From positions 154,970,006-155,034,005 of the forward strand of contig CM060955.1 of the NCBI GenBank assembly GCA_030765055.1: a stretch of 64,000 bases of DNA, in the 5' to 3' direction. The position numbers and the translations under genes are program-made. Below the pieces are notes generated by a model. The model searched no databases. It was given only the letters and a program-made list of their open reading frames with translations, and was not told where the DNA came from. The DNA is from Mantis religiosa (lineage: Eukaryota > Arthropoda > Insecta > Mantodea > Mantidae). Shown piece by piece: positions 34,735 to 45,156 of the stretch; positions within the stretch are counted from its first letter, which is position 1; every line of letters starts with the position of its first letter.

Positions 34735-35584
34735 GGCCACCATGCTGGCCCCATTTTTCCTATGCCCCAAGTGTGGGCATCCCCGGGAGGAAGGATGATG
34801 CTAAGGAGACAGACGGCTGCTGACCCAAGGAGCCATGACAGTACAGTGGGCAGGGTCCCTACAGTTTACTTGGATAGAGACTTCTCTCGACCGGCCAGGA
34901 CAAGGAACACGTTCTCCTACAACCGGATGGCAACGAGCCCAGAAGCCAAGACCTAAAAGTACCAGGCAGGTGGTCAGAGCAACAAAAGTTCCTGGCAGGC
35001 GGTCCCGAAATGGCGCAGCAGAGTAACAGTGACTGGCACCCGACCTACCGGAGGAGGAAGTAGTTTTCCTCAGACCATACTCTGGCGAACGCATGTTGTA
35101 GCCTCCCGTAGGGCAGGGATCCGTCCCATTCAGCTGCCATGGTGCGGACGCTGCTGACCACTAGCCCTCATGGTACCTCTAATGTTACTAGACAAACCTC
35201 GGGCCGAACATTCGAGCCCCTCCCTGATTGGAAGTTGTTCGAATTGGGTTGGACTCGAGGGGCAGTGGTTCCCGATACCCGTGGGAGATCGGGTACGTCT
35301 CCGGACGCGTACTAGCCAGCATAGCTAGTATAAGTTCTGCTAGAACACCAGGCGACGCTACCGAGGTCGTATTGGTAGCCTTCACATTTTCAATTTGGCA
35401 CGCGTAAGTGGCGTATCCACTTCCATCCCCTCATGAGTCCACAGAACCAGATGGAGCGGTCTTGGTAGTATCTAGGTCTTGGCCTATGGAAAGCCCCAAC
35501 GAAGCGCCTCGCGCTTCTTCGGGACAGCTCGGTGCCTCCCTGGTCGTCAGAGCGGGGGGGGTGTGGGGGTTCGTTTTCACTCTG
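34735..35584. other. GC-rich unclassified insert
   Basis: About 850 bp with a sharply higher GC content than both sides, suggesting an inserted element or untranslated part of one. No frame longer than 97 codons and no recognised motif. It holds an 8-G run near 35554. Confidence 0.4.
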
Positions 35585-36024
35585 TGTGGATTTCCCTTGT
35601 ATATACCCACGAGTTTATATTTATGTTGCAAACGGATGTTGAGGTGAGGCGGCGGAAGTGTGAGTCCAAAGAGACGTGCAGTGTAGTGCGAAGATAAAGG
35701 TTCGCCGTACAGGTGAGGAGAAAGAAGAGGATTTCAGGAGAGTTGGCCTTTCTTCTAGCACCGTCTTGATTGTTTGAGAACTTTCCGTGTAGCGACAAAT
35801 CTATAAAAAGGGAACAGCTGCACACCACTGGAAACAGTCGCTAATTGAACGCGTGTCCGAGAACAGATGTAAAAGGGAACCCTTTTGTGGTCGATGACCA
35901 TGTAAGTTGTTTTGCGTAAGAGGCGTAATTCTGCTGATGTGCTAAGTGAATTTCTACGAAAATAAACAGCAAATTTTAGTGCTTGTGACTTGGAGTTTTA
36001 ATTTCACGAACACAGAAAGTCACA
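35585..36024 (+). mobile_element. Gypsy-type LTR with primer-binding site, plus strand
   Basis: TATA-like CTATAAAAAG at 35801-35810, AATAAA at 35961-35966, and terminus TTTCACGAACACAGAAAGTCACA ending at 36024, parallel to the LTR end at 45635. The next bases, TGCTGTTAGAAGTGGGACC (36027-36045), resemble a tRNA-Leu-type primer-binding site, so this was a 5' LTR. The left end is uncertain. After the primer site the element breaks off. Confidence 0.65.
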
Positions 36025-36045
36025 ATTGCTGTTAGAAGTGGGACC

Positions 36046-36190
36046 AAACAATCAAGACGGCGCTAGAAAATAGAAGAACTCTCCAGAAATCCATCTCCTT
36101 CCACCAACCGTTTCGGCGAGCTTTTACCTCCGCAGTGCACTGCCCGTCTCTTTGAACTCGTCCCTTGTGCCGCCTCACCTCAACAATACT
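36046..36190 (-). mobile_element. Gypsy-type LTR fragment in opposite orientation
   Basis: Matches part of the minus-strand LTR at 17574-17700 (CTCTCCAGAAATCC, CCCGTCTCTTTGAACTCGTC). It is joined directly to the primer-binding site of the plus-strand LTR, so the junction is a rearrangement. Confidence 0.65.
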
Positions 36191-36344
36191 GTCATACTTC
36201 GTCGGGACATCCCCTAACACTTCTTCCCTGAAAGAGACCACCAGATGACAGATGATGTGAAAAAATAGAGGAAATAAAATGGAGGAACAGGAAATTCGGA
36301 GAAAGTAATTATACTACACAACATTCGCCAAGCGATCCAGGAAA

Positions 36345-36501
36345 ACTCTAGAGCTTAGAGTTACCCGACATTCGTCTTGAAGGTTAAGGGAAACCACCGG
36401 GAAACACATTATCCAGGTAGCTCATCCCGACCGAGTTTCGAACTCGGGACCTCTTGAACGTGAGGCAGACATGCTACCATCGACGCTGCCGAGGTGGGCG
36501 A
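36345..36501 (-). mobile_element. SINE family S1 with tRNA-like head
   Basis: On the minus strand it starts CGCCCACCTCGGCAGCGTCGA with A-box-like TGGTAGCATGTC and B-box-like GAGTTCGAAACTC, followed by the S1 body (ACCTGGATAA-like, then CGAATGTCGGGTAACTC). Its 5' end abuts the mariner relic at 36502. Confidence 0.75.
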
Positions 36502-36700
36502 CATCGTTGTTGGACAGATATGAGCCCATGTGATTTCGATCTTTTTGCGAAAATGAAATTATCACTTAGATGAGTTCGTTTTAGAGCCAGGCAGACAATT
36601 ATACCAGAAGTAGAGCAGTCTGTTTGATATTAGGGCAACAAGACGCTGTGGATAGCATCCGTCGTCTTCCTGATCTGTGGAGTCGAGTTTTTCATGTTGG
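36502..36700 (+). pseudogene. mariner-like transposase C-terminal relic
   Basis: Reading WTDMSPCDFDLFAKMKLSLR then a stop, then RARQTIIPEVEQSV. Same fragment as 22515-22700, including the flanking background, so the two were duplicated together. The SINE at 36345 replaces the upstream part. Confidence 0.55.
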
Positions 36701-37045
36701 TTCAAATTACTTATAAGTACTGCAATAATGTAACTATTTGTTCTTAATTCAATAGCACATTTTATTGCATGTTTTTGACATTTTGTAACATCAATGCATT
36801 CTTATTTTAGACGGTTTTAGTACATAAAATCCAAGTTCTAATTTTAAATTACAATCTTAAACAAATTTTTAGAAATTTTGTACAAGATAATAAAAAATAA
36901 AGGTATTACGCACAATAAACGAATCCTTAATGAAAGGTATTTAACGATATCCTAGTTTTCATGTAAATAAAAAGTTGCAGACGCTGTCTACTTTCAACAA
37001 TGTCTACAAACAAATAAAGAAGAAGGAGATGTACAACTTGAGCAG

Positions 37046-37367
37046 CTCAAATGTCCCGCGTGTTTCCTGAGTAGCAGTGACTGCAGCGACACAGAGTGGA
37101 AATCTTATGCAACATGAAGTAAGCCAAGTTTCTGATAGATGACGCACAAGTTGTAATTGCTGTGTATATATCAATATGTCTTAGGTGTTAAGAATGTTTT
37201 AGAAACATTAGAGTAGTGATGTTTAGTTTTGGTTCAAACCATGTACTAAATGTGAGAGATAGATATTTGTAGTTATATTATATATAAAAATAAACACAGA
37301 CCTACAAGACGGAGTATATTTTTGAACAAAAGTCTTCTAAGACTAATATAAGCTCCATAATTGCAAC
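37046..37367 (+). repeat. Core repeat copy 9
   Basis: Type-2 upstream (CAACTTGAGCAG). Reading LKCPACFLSSSDCSDTEWKSYAT then stop; cysteines and W kept, His replaced by Tyr. Confidence 0.75.
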
Positions 37368-37400
37368 AACCACTGTGCTTCTTAACATTCATGATCAACA

Positions 37401-40097
37401 ATGGCTGTTAGAGGTGGCAATGTTTCAGATCTTCTCTCCCTGAGAGTCTGCTACTGGAATGCCAATGGACTCAGACAGAAGTTACAAGAAACCTCCAACT
37501 TCATAGCAGACAACGGCGCGCATATCCTATTGGTACAGGAAACTCACCTGTCTTCCAACATTAAAGCCCGGCTACCTGGCATGATTTGCTACCGTACTGA
37601 CAGAGCAGACGGCTATGGTGGTACTGCCATCTATGTGCGCCGCAACATAGCTCACCATCCGCTAACAACTGGTCAGACACCAAACTTGGAAGCCACAGGC
37701 ATACAGGTGGAAACTACTAAAGGACCACTTCGACTTTTTTCAGTCTACATCCCCCCCAATAAACCTATAGTTGCTGGAGAACTTGACACCTTATTTGCTG
37801 CAAATACTGCCACACTGGCCATGGGCGACTATAACGCCAAAAGCCCAGCCTGGAACTCCACCATTCTGAATGCACGAGGAGCAAGCTTGGAACGTTATAT
37901 TGAAACAAGGAACATCATGGTACTCTCACCGTCCTCCCCTACAATCTTCCATGGTAATCGTAGCCCTCCGGACTGGCTAGATATTGTGTTAGTCAAAAAT
38001 GACCGTTCACATCCCAGGCTATTTACTCTTCCAGAACTGTCTTCTGACCATTACCCCGTGCTACTACTCTTCCAGACTCGCCCAAACTTCAAGGCTAAAC
38101 GCCTGTTGCCAAACCCCCGGCGTACCAACTGGGAGGAATACACCAAGATTATGGCAGCTGAACCTCCGACCTTTGACAGATGTACTACCACCAACGAGGC
38201 GGATGCAGTCATCATGAGCATCTCGTCATCTATTACAAATGCTATATCAAGGGCCACACCACCTGCCCGTAACACTTATAGCAAAGTCCGGAAACTCCCT
38301 CGTCACCTGCGCGATCTAATTGCGGCAAAGAACAAGGCTCGGCGTCGAGCACAACACACAGGCTGTCCCATGGATCGCAGGGAATACAACAGACTCCGGC
38401 AAAATCTCAAAATTGAGCTCCATGATCATTCTAATGCGGATTGGGAACGTCGACTCTCAGCACTAGACACAGAAGATCAGTCACTATGGAGAACGTCAAA
38501 GGCTCTATTAAGGCTCCCAGTTCAGGATAAACCTCTTCGCCATGGCTTAATCACCGCCCAATCCACAGGAGAAAAGGTAGGACTCATGGCTACTTATCTT
38601 GAAAGCACCTTCCATCCAGCAGACACCTGTAATGGGGACCATATCCACCAAACAAATGAAGCAGTTCGGACATACCTCTCTCGGCCACATGATCCAGAAG
38701 AACCTCCATCTACAAACCTCACGGAGCTGCAGCAATACCTATCCTCCGTAAAACCTTACAAGGCCGCAGGCTACGACAATATTCCCTATGCTGCACTGCA
38801 GCAATTACCAATCAGCTGGAAAGAAGCCCTGGTCAACCTGTTCAACGATCTGCTCCGGCTTGCGTACTTTCCGACCATCTGGAAGCACGCCAAGGTGATC
38901 ACCCTCCCGAAACCTGGCAAGGATTCGTCCACTCCAGAGGGTTATCGTCCCATTAGCTTGCTCTCCAGTTTGAGCAAAATTTTTGAGAAGGTCATCCAAT
39001 CTCGCCTTAACCAAACACTGGAGACACTGCAAATACTACGGCCCGAACAGTTTGGCTTCAGGCGTGAACATTCCACGGTCCATCAACTCTTGCGCTTAGT
39101 GGATCACATTATCACTGGCTTCAACAACCGCCACTTTGTCGTAGCTCTGCTTCTGGATCTTACTCGTGCTTTTGATTCTGTCTGGCATGCAGGCCTCATT
39201 TTTCGTCTCGTACAGTATAACATTCCCTCTTATCTGATTCATCTAATTAACACTTATCTAAACAATAGGACTTTCAGTGTCACCATTGAGGAAATCACCT
39301 CTCAATCTCATCCCATCAATGCTGGTGTACCCCAAGGCAGCGTTCTTGGACCTGTCCTTTTTCTCATCTACATCAATACCCTGCCATCCTACGCAAACTG
39401 CACGTTCTTCCAGTTTGCGGATGATACAGCAATTGCCACCTCCTCAAAACGGCATGAACTTGCTGTACGAAGACTTCAAAGCTACGCGGACCAATTAACA
39501 ACCTGGTTCAACACCTGGCGGCTTAGTGTAAATCCAACTAAGTCCCAAGCCATCACCTTCACCAGACGAACAGAAGATGATGTCCCGGAATTGAGTATTG
39601 CCGGCGGCTCTGTTCACTGGACAAACCAGGCCAACTATCTTGGTGTTACGCTCGACAGCAAGCTCACCTGGAAGCCGCATATAGAAAAAGTGTACAGCAA
39701 AATCTCCCGTAGGATTGCTCTACTTTATCCCCTCTATAATAGAAATTCCTGCATGTCCATCCCCAACAAACTGCTTCTCTACAAGCAAGTCCTCCGTCCT
39801 GCTATAACTTACGCATGCCAGATATGGGGCATTGCTGCTCCTACATATCTTGATAGGCTCCAAGTACTTCAAAGCCGCTTCCTCAGAATTTCAGTCAATG
39901 CTGGCTGGTACATACCCAACAGCAATATTCACCGCGACACATCTATCCCCACTCTCCATGACTACATCCACTCTCTCTCCCAAAAGTTCTTTGACTCTCT
40001 CCCGCACAGCTTCAATTCTCTAATTCGAGGACTTGGAGAATATGACATAGACCCTGGTGAAACTTACAAAAGACCTAGACTTGTCCTCAGCAACTAA
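37401..40097 (+). CDS. Jockey-type ORF2: endonuclease-reverse transcriptase, 898 aa, uninterrupted
   Basis: ATG at 37401 to TAA at 40095. It would nick target DNA and copy the element RNA from the nick. The N-terminal APE-type endonuclease (about residues 10-225) has YWNANGL, VQETHL, GDYNAKSPAWN, WLDIVL and SDHYPV. The RT domain (about 450-740) has YRPISLLSSLSKIFEKVI, EQFGFRREHSTVHQLL, LLDLTRAFDSVWH (Asp586 and Asp592), INAGVPQGSVLGPVLFL and FQFADDTAIAT (FADD 672-675). The thumb follows with WRLSVNPTKSQAITF and NYLGVTLDSKLTWKPHI, and the C-terminal domain with ITYACQIWGIAAPTYLDRLQ. All expected catalytic residues are present and no stop or frameshift is seen. It is diverged from the ORF2 at 28564 (a different family). 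Activity is not shown, and without ORF1 and a promoter the copy is probably not autonomous. Confidence 0.95.
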   Translation: MAVRGGNVSDLLSLRVCYWNANGLRQKLQETSNFIADNGAHILLVQETHLSSNIKARLPGMICYRTDRADGYGGTAIYVRRNIAHHPLTTGQTPNLEATGIQVETTKGPLRLFSVYIPPNKPIVAGELDTLFAANTATLAMGDYNAKSPAWNSTILNARGASLERYIETRNIMVLSPSSPTIFHGNRSPPDWLDIVLVKNDRSHPRLFTLPELSSDHYPVLLLFQTRPNFKAKRLLPNPRRTNWEEYTKIMAAEPPTFDRCTTTNEADAVIMSISSSITNAISRATPPARNTYSKVRKLPRHLRDLIAAKNKARRRAQHTGCPMDRREYNRLRQNLKIELHDHSNADWERRLSALDTEDQSLWRTSKALLRLPVQDKPLRHGLITAQSTGEKVGLMATYLESTFHPADTCNGDHIHQTNEAVRTYLSRPHDPEEPPSTNLTELQQYLSSVKPYKAAGYDNIPYAALQQLPISWKEALVNLFNDLLRLAYFPTIWKHAKVITLPKPGKDSSTPEGYRPISLLSSLSKIFEKVIQSRLNQTLETLQILRPEQFGFRREHSTVHQLLRLVDHIITGFNNRHFVVALLLDLTRAFDSVWHAGLIFRLVQYNIPSYLIHLINTYLNNRTFSVTIEEITSQSHPINAGVPQGSVLGPVLFLIYINTLPSYANCTFFQFADDTAIATSSKRHELAVRRLQSYADQLTTWFNTWRLSVNPTKSQAITFTRRTEDDVPELSIAGGSVHWTNQANYLGVTLDSKLTWKPHIEKVYSKISRRIALLYPLYNRNSCMSIPNKLLLYKQVLRPAITYACQIWGIAAPTYLDRLQVLQSRFLRISVNAGWYIPNSNIHRDTSIPTLHDYIHSLSQKFFDSLPHSFNSLIRGLGEYDIDPGETYKRPRLVLSN

Positions 40098-40273
40098 AAC
40101 CTAAACATTCTTTCAACTCATTCTGATTTCCATTCTTCAAAACAACTATACCCACTTCTAGACTATATACCCTCTAAAACAATCCCACCGCCTAACCACA
40201 ATCTTTCTACTACAACAACCATTCCTCTACCAGCAAAGGACCTAGTCCTGGTACGGAAATAGTCAGGGAAGCA

Positions 40274-40288
40274 CCGCCTGAAAGGCGG
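40274..40288 (+). promoter_or_regulatory. 3' hairpin of the 37380 element
   Basis: CCGCC-TGAAA-GGCGG, a 5-bp GC stem 31 bases before the 3' end, placed like the hairpins of the other Jockey-like copies. Confidence 0.45.
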
Positions 40289-41127
40289 CTAACTTTCCAG
40301 CGACGAGTACACCGGAGGAAACCACTGTGCTGTGTGTGCTGTGTATTTTGATATTATTTATTCCTATTCAGAATTGCTATGTTTGACAATACATTACATT
40401 TGGTACTAGATAATCGTAAAATCAGAGACATCCTGCTTTTTATTCTATTTTATAATGCGAAACACATACAGACGGGTACGCATTACTAAACTTTCACAAG
40501 AATTTTCCGCAATTCCTGTTGATTAACATATTTGTAACATTTTAGTAAATTAGCATTGCAGCAGCAATATCTGTCATATACAGTTGACCTCCTGACATAC
40601 ATACATACTAATATTCTGAGTCTTTGAACCAGTTACTATTGTGTATACCGTCCTTCTGCTATTAGTGCCCACGTAATACAAACTGTTTAAGTGATAAGTC
40701 ACTTTTCTTCCCCATTACCCCATATTTCCTTTAACGTTAAATCTCACAGGCTCTCTAGTTTTGCACTGCACGCATAGAACTTTAAAAGCATTGATATAAT
40801 ACAGAAGAAGTCTATTGACAAAATAAAGTTAAGAATTCTAAAGATAAACCTTTGAAATATCGAATTAATTTGCATGGGCACATAATAAACACCACAAATA
40901 CACACAATAAATATACTCTTATGACAGCTGGCAGTCAACTTAGCAGTTGTACCAGCATATGCTTACAAAACATCCCACAAATCATCATAAAATATCCCTG
41001 AATGATTCTTATGTATCATTCAATCATTGTTACATCCAAAGCTGTCATTAATTCAGAGTTAAGCTGAAATAAGTTCATTTTTATGAATGAAATTCAGTTT
41101 AGAGTAATATTTTGGCCACCTGTATAA

Positions 41128-41306
41128 GGTTTCCTCCAACGTTGAGACATATTGCACGGTGAATGAGTTGGGTGAAATCATGCTCAAATGAGTCCAGGGT
41201 CCATAGATCTTAGAGTTACATGGCATTCATCTTGAAAGATAAGGGAAAAAACTTATCCAGGTAACTCACCCTGACCGAGATTCGAACACGGGACCTCTGT
41301 AGGATA
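41128..41306 (-). mobile_element. SINE family S1
   Basis: Minus strand: partial tRNA-like head (AGAGGTCCCGTGTTCGAATCT), then GGTCAGGGTGAGTTACCTGG, body and tail (CTCATTCACCGTGCAATATG). It is shared with 53915-54071, so it predates the block Q duplication. Confidence 0.75.
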
Positions 41307-41485
41307 GTAAACATTATCACTTAGGTGGAAAAAAGCAATAGGTATATTTTAATCGATTCAAAGTGTCAAACGATTTCTTAAAATCTGATTGGTTAAAGGT
41401 TACATTCCCTTTAAGAATTCTATTCTAATAAAACTGCTTAGTAATTGACAGAATACCTAATCAATGAAGACACTCGCTAATTAAG

Positions 41486-41749
41486 GTGATCTGTAAAGGA
41501 AAAGCGGACCTAACGAACACAAAGAAGTACAGAGACATAGCACTAGAGAATACTCAGTACAAGATCCTCTCAAAATTAATAATAAGCGATCACAAGTCTG
41601 TGCATTCACAGCTTCCACCATTTGATATGCAGAAAGGAGTCTTATCACGACCTAACCCAAGGTGTATATGTGAAATGTGCTGTCAAACCTCTAAAATATT
41701 AACACATAGAGCTATATACAAAAAGGCTGAGAACAATTGCAGTTTATGA
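41486..41749 (+). pseudogene. RT-like fragment, copy 1
   Basis: An 87-codon frame from a GTG. Its start, KGKADLTNTKKYRDIALENT, followed by QYKILSKLI, resembles RT motif 1 of non-LTR elements (NNYRGISLLNTTYKVLSKIL-like). The rest (MQKGVLSRPNPRC, then ICEMCCQTSK) is not clearly recognised. The sister at 54253 stays open, but most of the base differences change the amino acid, which argues against selection on the protein. Confidence 0.5.
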
Positions 41750-42199
41750 AACCGAAAATAATATCACAATGCATATTAATGTGCCTTTTAGGTTTATATA
41801 TTCCAAAAGGCACAGTAAAGGAAGTTGACACAAAGTTGACTGAAGAAACACTCGAAGTTTATTGCAAGAATGATGGATATTTAAAATACATAGGATCTTA
41901 ATAAAAGTAGTGTAAACTGACGTTAAATTTATAACAAGTCAAACTAACTTAGTTACAGGACAAATACTTCTAGATACGATGTGACGTATAACACGTCAGA
42001 TCATTCTTTAAAACTTGTCGTAACAAACAAGTCTGTATTAACTGTAGTCATGAGACACTGATAAATTAAACTTTGTAAATTGTGATCTAGAGCTGCCAGC
42101 AGGGATCGTACAATATATGTTTTTGAATCTAAATGTTGAGGAATTGAGAGTTGCAGTCCATGTATGTTTAAGGACGAGGAACTCTTTCGTACTGTGACT

Positions 42200-42620
42200 T
42201 TGTGTGTTCGTAGAATTAAAAGAAAATGTAGATCTTGTTAAAAGAAAATTTCATATCAAATACTTTTATCTTGGGGTGAAGCATTTCTTATGTATTTCTT
42301 ATTATTTGTGTGAATTTATCAATACGTTTATCAAATTAAAAGCTTTCATCGTATGTTTTATCTATATGTAGATATATATTTATATATAGGTCATGCAACC
42401 AAAGCAAAATGTTCCGCATGCGCGAGTTTTAAAATATTTTGCTGTAGCTTAAAGTCTAACTCTCTTCCTTGTTCTTTATTTATAGGCGCTACTGAAAGTT
42501 CAGCATACCTTAATTTAACGTCTGCTGCCTATAAATGTTACTTACTATAGCCTAGGTGTTTATCAAGCACCTGTTACTTGAGATTATTTTACTGTGCATA
42601 ACGCTTGCATTTTGTTATAT
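42200..42620 (-). repeat. Module M1, inverted copy 2
   Basis: Same sequence order as 11230-11640 and 54975-55400. 42230-42620 aligns nearly base for base with 54990-55380. Confidence 0.75.
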
Positions 42621-43076
42621 GTTGTATAATTATTCTAAAAAAATAGTTTAGTGTTCTAGCCTATAATATTAGTATTTTAATAGATATATGTAAGCCTTCT
42701 GTAATAATTACCAACTGCAGTAACTATTCGGTTTCTTTCTTATTACTTGAAGGATCAATTGTCACATCCCCCATTATAAGGCAGTAAGGGAGTTAATTGG
42801 ATCTTAAAAATATCTTATACATCTTTCTCTCTCGTCTTACATCTTTCTAGATACACACACATCTTGAAGATCCATAAATTTATTCTCATTAAAATAAGTA
42901 TTATGTTAAGTCTGGAATGGTTAAAAGATTTATGTTTGTTTTATGTACGTCTTGCAACATAAAGTCATATCCCAGGATGAATGACACGAGTGAAATAAAT
43001 CTCACATAAACCGAGACAATGTCAATGTAATGCCTAGAAAGAAAGAAATAAGAAAGAGAGGTAGACCTTGGGCATT
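42621..43076. repeat. Background module before core copy 10
   Basis: Paralogous to 55381-55827 and 11690-12050, with the worn S1 tail at about 42960. No gene seen. Confidence 0.65.
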
Positions 43077-43390
43077 TCAAATGTCCTGCGTGTTTCCTTA
43101 GTAGCAGAGACTGCAGCAGCACACAGTGGAATTCGCAAGTACACGTAGGATGTGACAGATGGCGCGCAAGTTGTAATTGCTATGTATATATCAATATGTC
43201 TAAATATTAAGAATATTTTAAAAACATTAGAATAGTGATGTTTTATTTTGGTTCAAACCATTTACTAAATGCGAACGTTAGTTCTCTGCATTTCTGTTAC
43301 ATATAAAAGTCAAATTAGACTGACAAGAAATATTTTATTTTTGAACAAAAGTCTCCTAAGGCTTATATAACCTCCATAGTTCCAGCAATT
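43077..43390 (+). repeat. Core repeat copy 10
   Basis: Type-2-like upstream (GGTAGACCTTGGGCAT). Reading FKCPACFLSSRDCSSTQWNS; cysteines and W kept, His lost to a short deletion. Confidence 0.7.
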
Positions 43391-43549
43391 TCTACATTAT
43401 TTATTCGAATTCCGTTAAGTTATATTTGACATAGTGTAGGCACATCACATTTGGTACTAACAACATTTGTAACATTAGAGACATCCTGGTTTTCATTTGA
43501 ATCGTAATGCTCTGTACAGCTATTGTTGTAACAAAGTGCTGAAAGCGTG

Positions 43550-43905
43550 TGCTATGCAGTGTTTTGTGTAGCTTTCCCACAAAATTCACAGCATTTCTCG
43601 CTCCACACAGCAAAAGGAGTCGGTGCGCCATTTTTGCACGCACAAAAGTGCTTCGTTTTGATTTGCTTTCCCTGCACTTTGATTTGCTGTTGCATTGAGG
43701 CTCTCCATTGGCTATTATCTGTCATCCTTCAACATGGATACTAATACTTCAATACCCTCTATAAACATAGAAGTGCACTTGCACGTATTTGCTTGCAGGT
43801 GGGAGCCAGGAATGTATGTTGGTACTCCTGTCTTTCTTTATTTACAATTTGAATTATTTGCTTACTAAAAACATTGTTCGTTTAAAGTTACACTGTTATG
43901 GTTGA
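43550..43905 (+). pseudogene. hAT-type transposase 5' end only
   Basis: Aligns with 318-560 and 56265-56510, including CATTGGCTATTATCTGTCAT and an ATG at 43734-43736. It then switches at about 43910 to the LINE-fossil module (GGTTCTAATGCAAGAAAATT), so the zinc-finger part is absent. Confidence 0.5.
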
Positions 43906-44789
43906 TGGTTCTAATGCAAGAAAATTGTCGACATGTACTTGATTAAGTTTCTCTTTAAATAACAAATTCTGCATACCGAATGTCTGAATTCTGTCACATG
44001 TTTCCACCCTGAAAAAATAATTTTAGTAGTTAGTATATTCATAGAAGGAATTTAGTTAACAGTCCCATTGTCGTAAATAGCAATTAGGCAAGTGTTATCT
44101 ATGTTTCTAAATATTATTTTATACTTTGGTTAAATGGGATACCTTAATTACCTCTTGATCTTCTGAGGTAAGAAATAAATGCAGAGAACTAAGTTATTAA
44201 TATTGTAAGTCGACCGTTTGTGCCCTGATGTGTGATAATGATTGTTAAGTAATGACGTCATAGCAATAACTTCTGATATCAAGTATCCTAATGGAAGAAA
44301 ATATGAGTAAGATATTATATAATCACAAGGAACCTACATTGTTGTTGTTATATTAACAATGGTAACGTAAATAAAGTTACACAAACAAGTACGGAAGAAT
44401 GTTTTATTAGAACAAATGTAATATAAAATCTACCATACCCTTCGGTGGAAAAAATATAAGTACAGTCGTAAACCATAACAAGAGCAGCTGCTAATAGAAC
44501 ACTAACTTAAAGATCTTCATTCATTCTTATTTTTTATCTAATGTAACTTGGAAATTATCTCAAACTCTTACTACAAATATGGATGTTCTGCTTAACCAAG
44601 ATATCTCCATACATTCAGCACAATCGCCACTCAAACAGCTATCTCATATATTATGAATAACCAAATATATTAATCAATGCCTTGTTTATTGTGTATACTA
44701 CATAATTGTACAACATTAGGCTACATTGTCTTTACCTAGTTGCTACCTTGGCTTACATGATACCCTCGTCTTCTGCTGTCAGGTAGCTC
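43906..44789. repeat. LINE-fossil module
   Basis: Collinear with 23940-24870. No gene seen. Confidence 0.65.
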
Positions 44790-45156
44790 TTAACCTCCAT
44801 GCCTTCTTGTTACTTAATTTGCCCCTTTCCTCCCCAATCTTCCTTTCTTATATTATTGCCCATTGTTTTACATTCTCTAAGAACTCGACAGTACTTCTTA
44901 TCTTCTTTTCCTCCATTCCTGGTGACACTTGTATAACTATTATCCTCTTCTCTATTCTCTCCCATTTTTTCCTCCCAAAACATGTTTCTCCTTATTGCAA
45001 GCTCTTCGCATTTTGTTACATAGTGTTCTATACTCTCTTTTCCCCCCCACAGTTCACAAATTCCCTTTTCACTACCCCTTATCCCTCTTAGGAATATTGT
45101 TCCTCTTCTCATCCAAGCTAACCCTTCTCTCTTGCCTATTGCAGTAATCTACGTAT
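44790..45156 (-). pseudogene. R1/LOA-like LINE C-terminus, fossil copy 3, downstream half
   Basis: Minus-strand reading MRRGTIFLRGIRGSEKGICE then LWGGKESIEHYVTKCEEL. The finger keeps His and the last Cys, but the second Cys is Trp. It is split from its upstream half (47484-47735) by the Gypsy element. A small deletion near 45130 shifts the frame. Confidence 0.6.

Larger units (their letters stand above)
37380..40319 (+). mobile_element. Jockey-type retrotransposon, ORF2 only, intact frame
   Basis: 2.94 kb bounded by a perfect 12-bp direct repeat AACCACTGTGCT (37368-37379 and 40320-40331). The left end lies 21 bases before the ORF2 start codon. The 3' untranslated region of 222 bp has a hairpin at 40274-40288 and no poly-A. 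ORF1 is absent. Block Q copy 2 at about 53110-53140 has no insertion here. Confidence 0.9.
36720..43900 (+). repeat. Long duplicated block Q, copy 1
   Basis: Collinear with 50995-56560 once the insertions (37380-40319 here, 51217-52926 there) are removed. Identity is high by eye over 40620-42770 versus 53380-55540. Each copy supplies the empty site for the other's insertion. The gaps 40332-41127 and 41750-42199 contain only paralogous AT-rich sequence without a gene. Confidence 0.8.

Noticed and set aside
37365..37380. A perfect continuation of background up to the Jockey target repeat
   Set aside because: The 12-bp duplication AACCACTGTGCT is not in the other block copies, so the target site itself carried a small extra sequence before insertion; the duplication is still accepted, but the pre-insertion site is not fully explained.
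41486..41749. Conserved host gene pair with 54253-54516
   Set aside because: GTG start only, mostly replacement differences, and an RT-like N-terminus inside a duplicated non-coding block.
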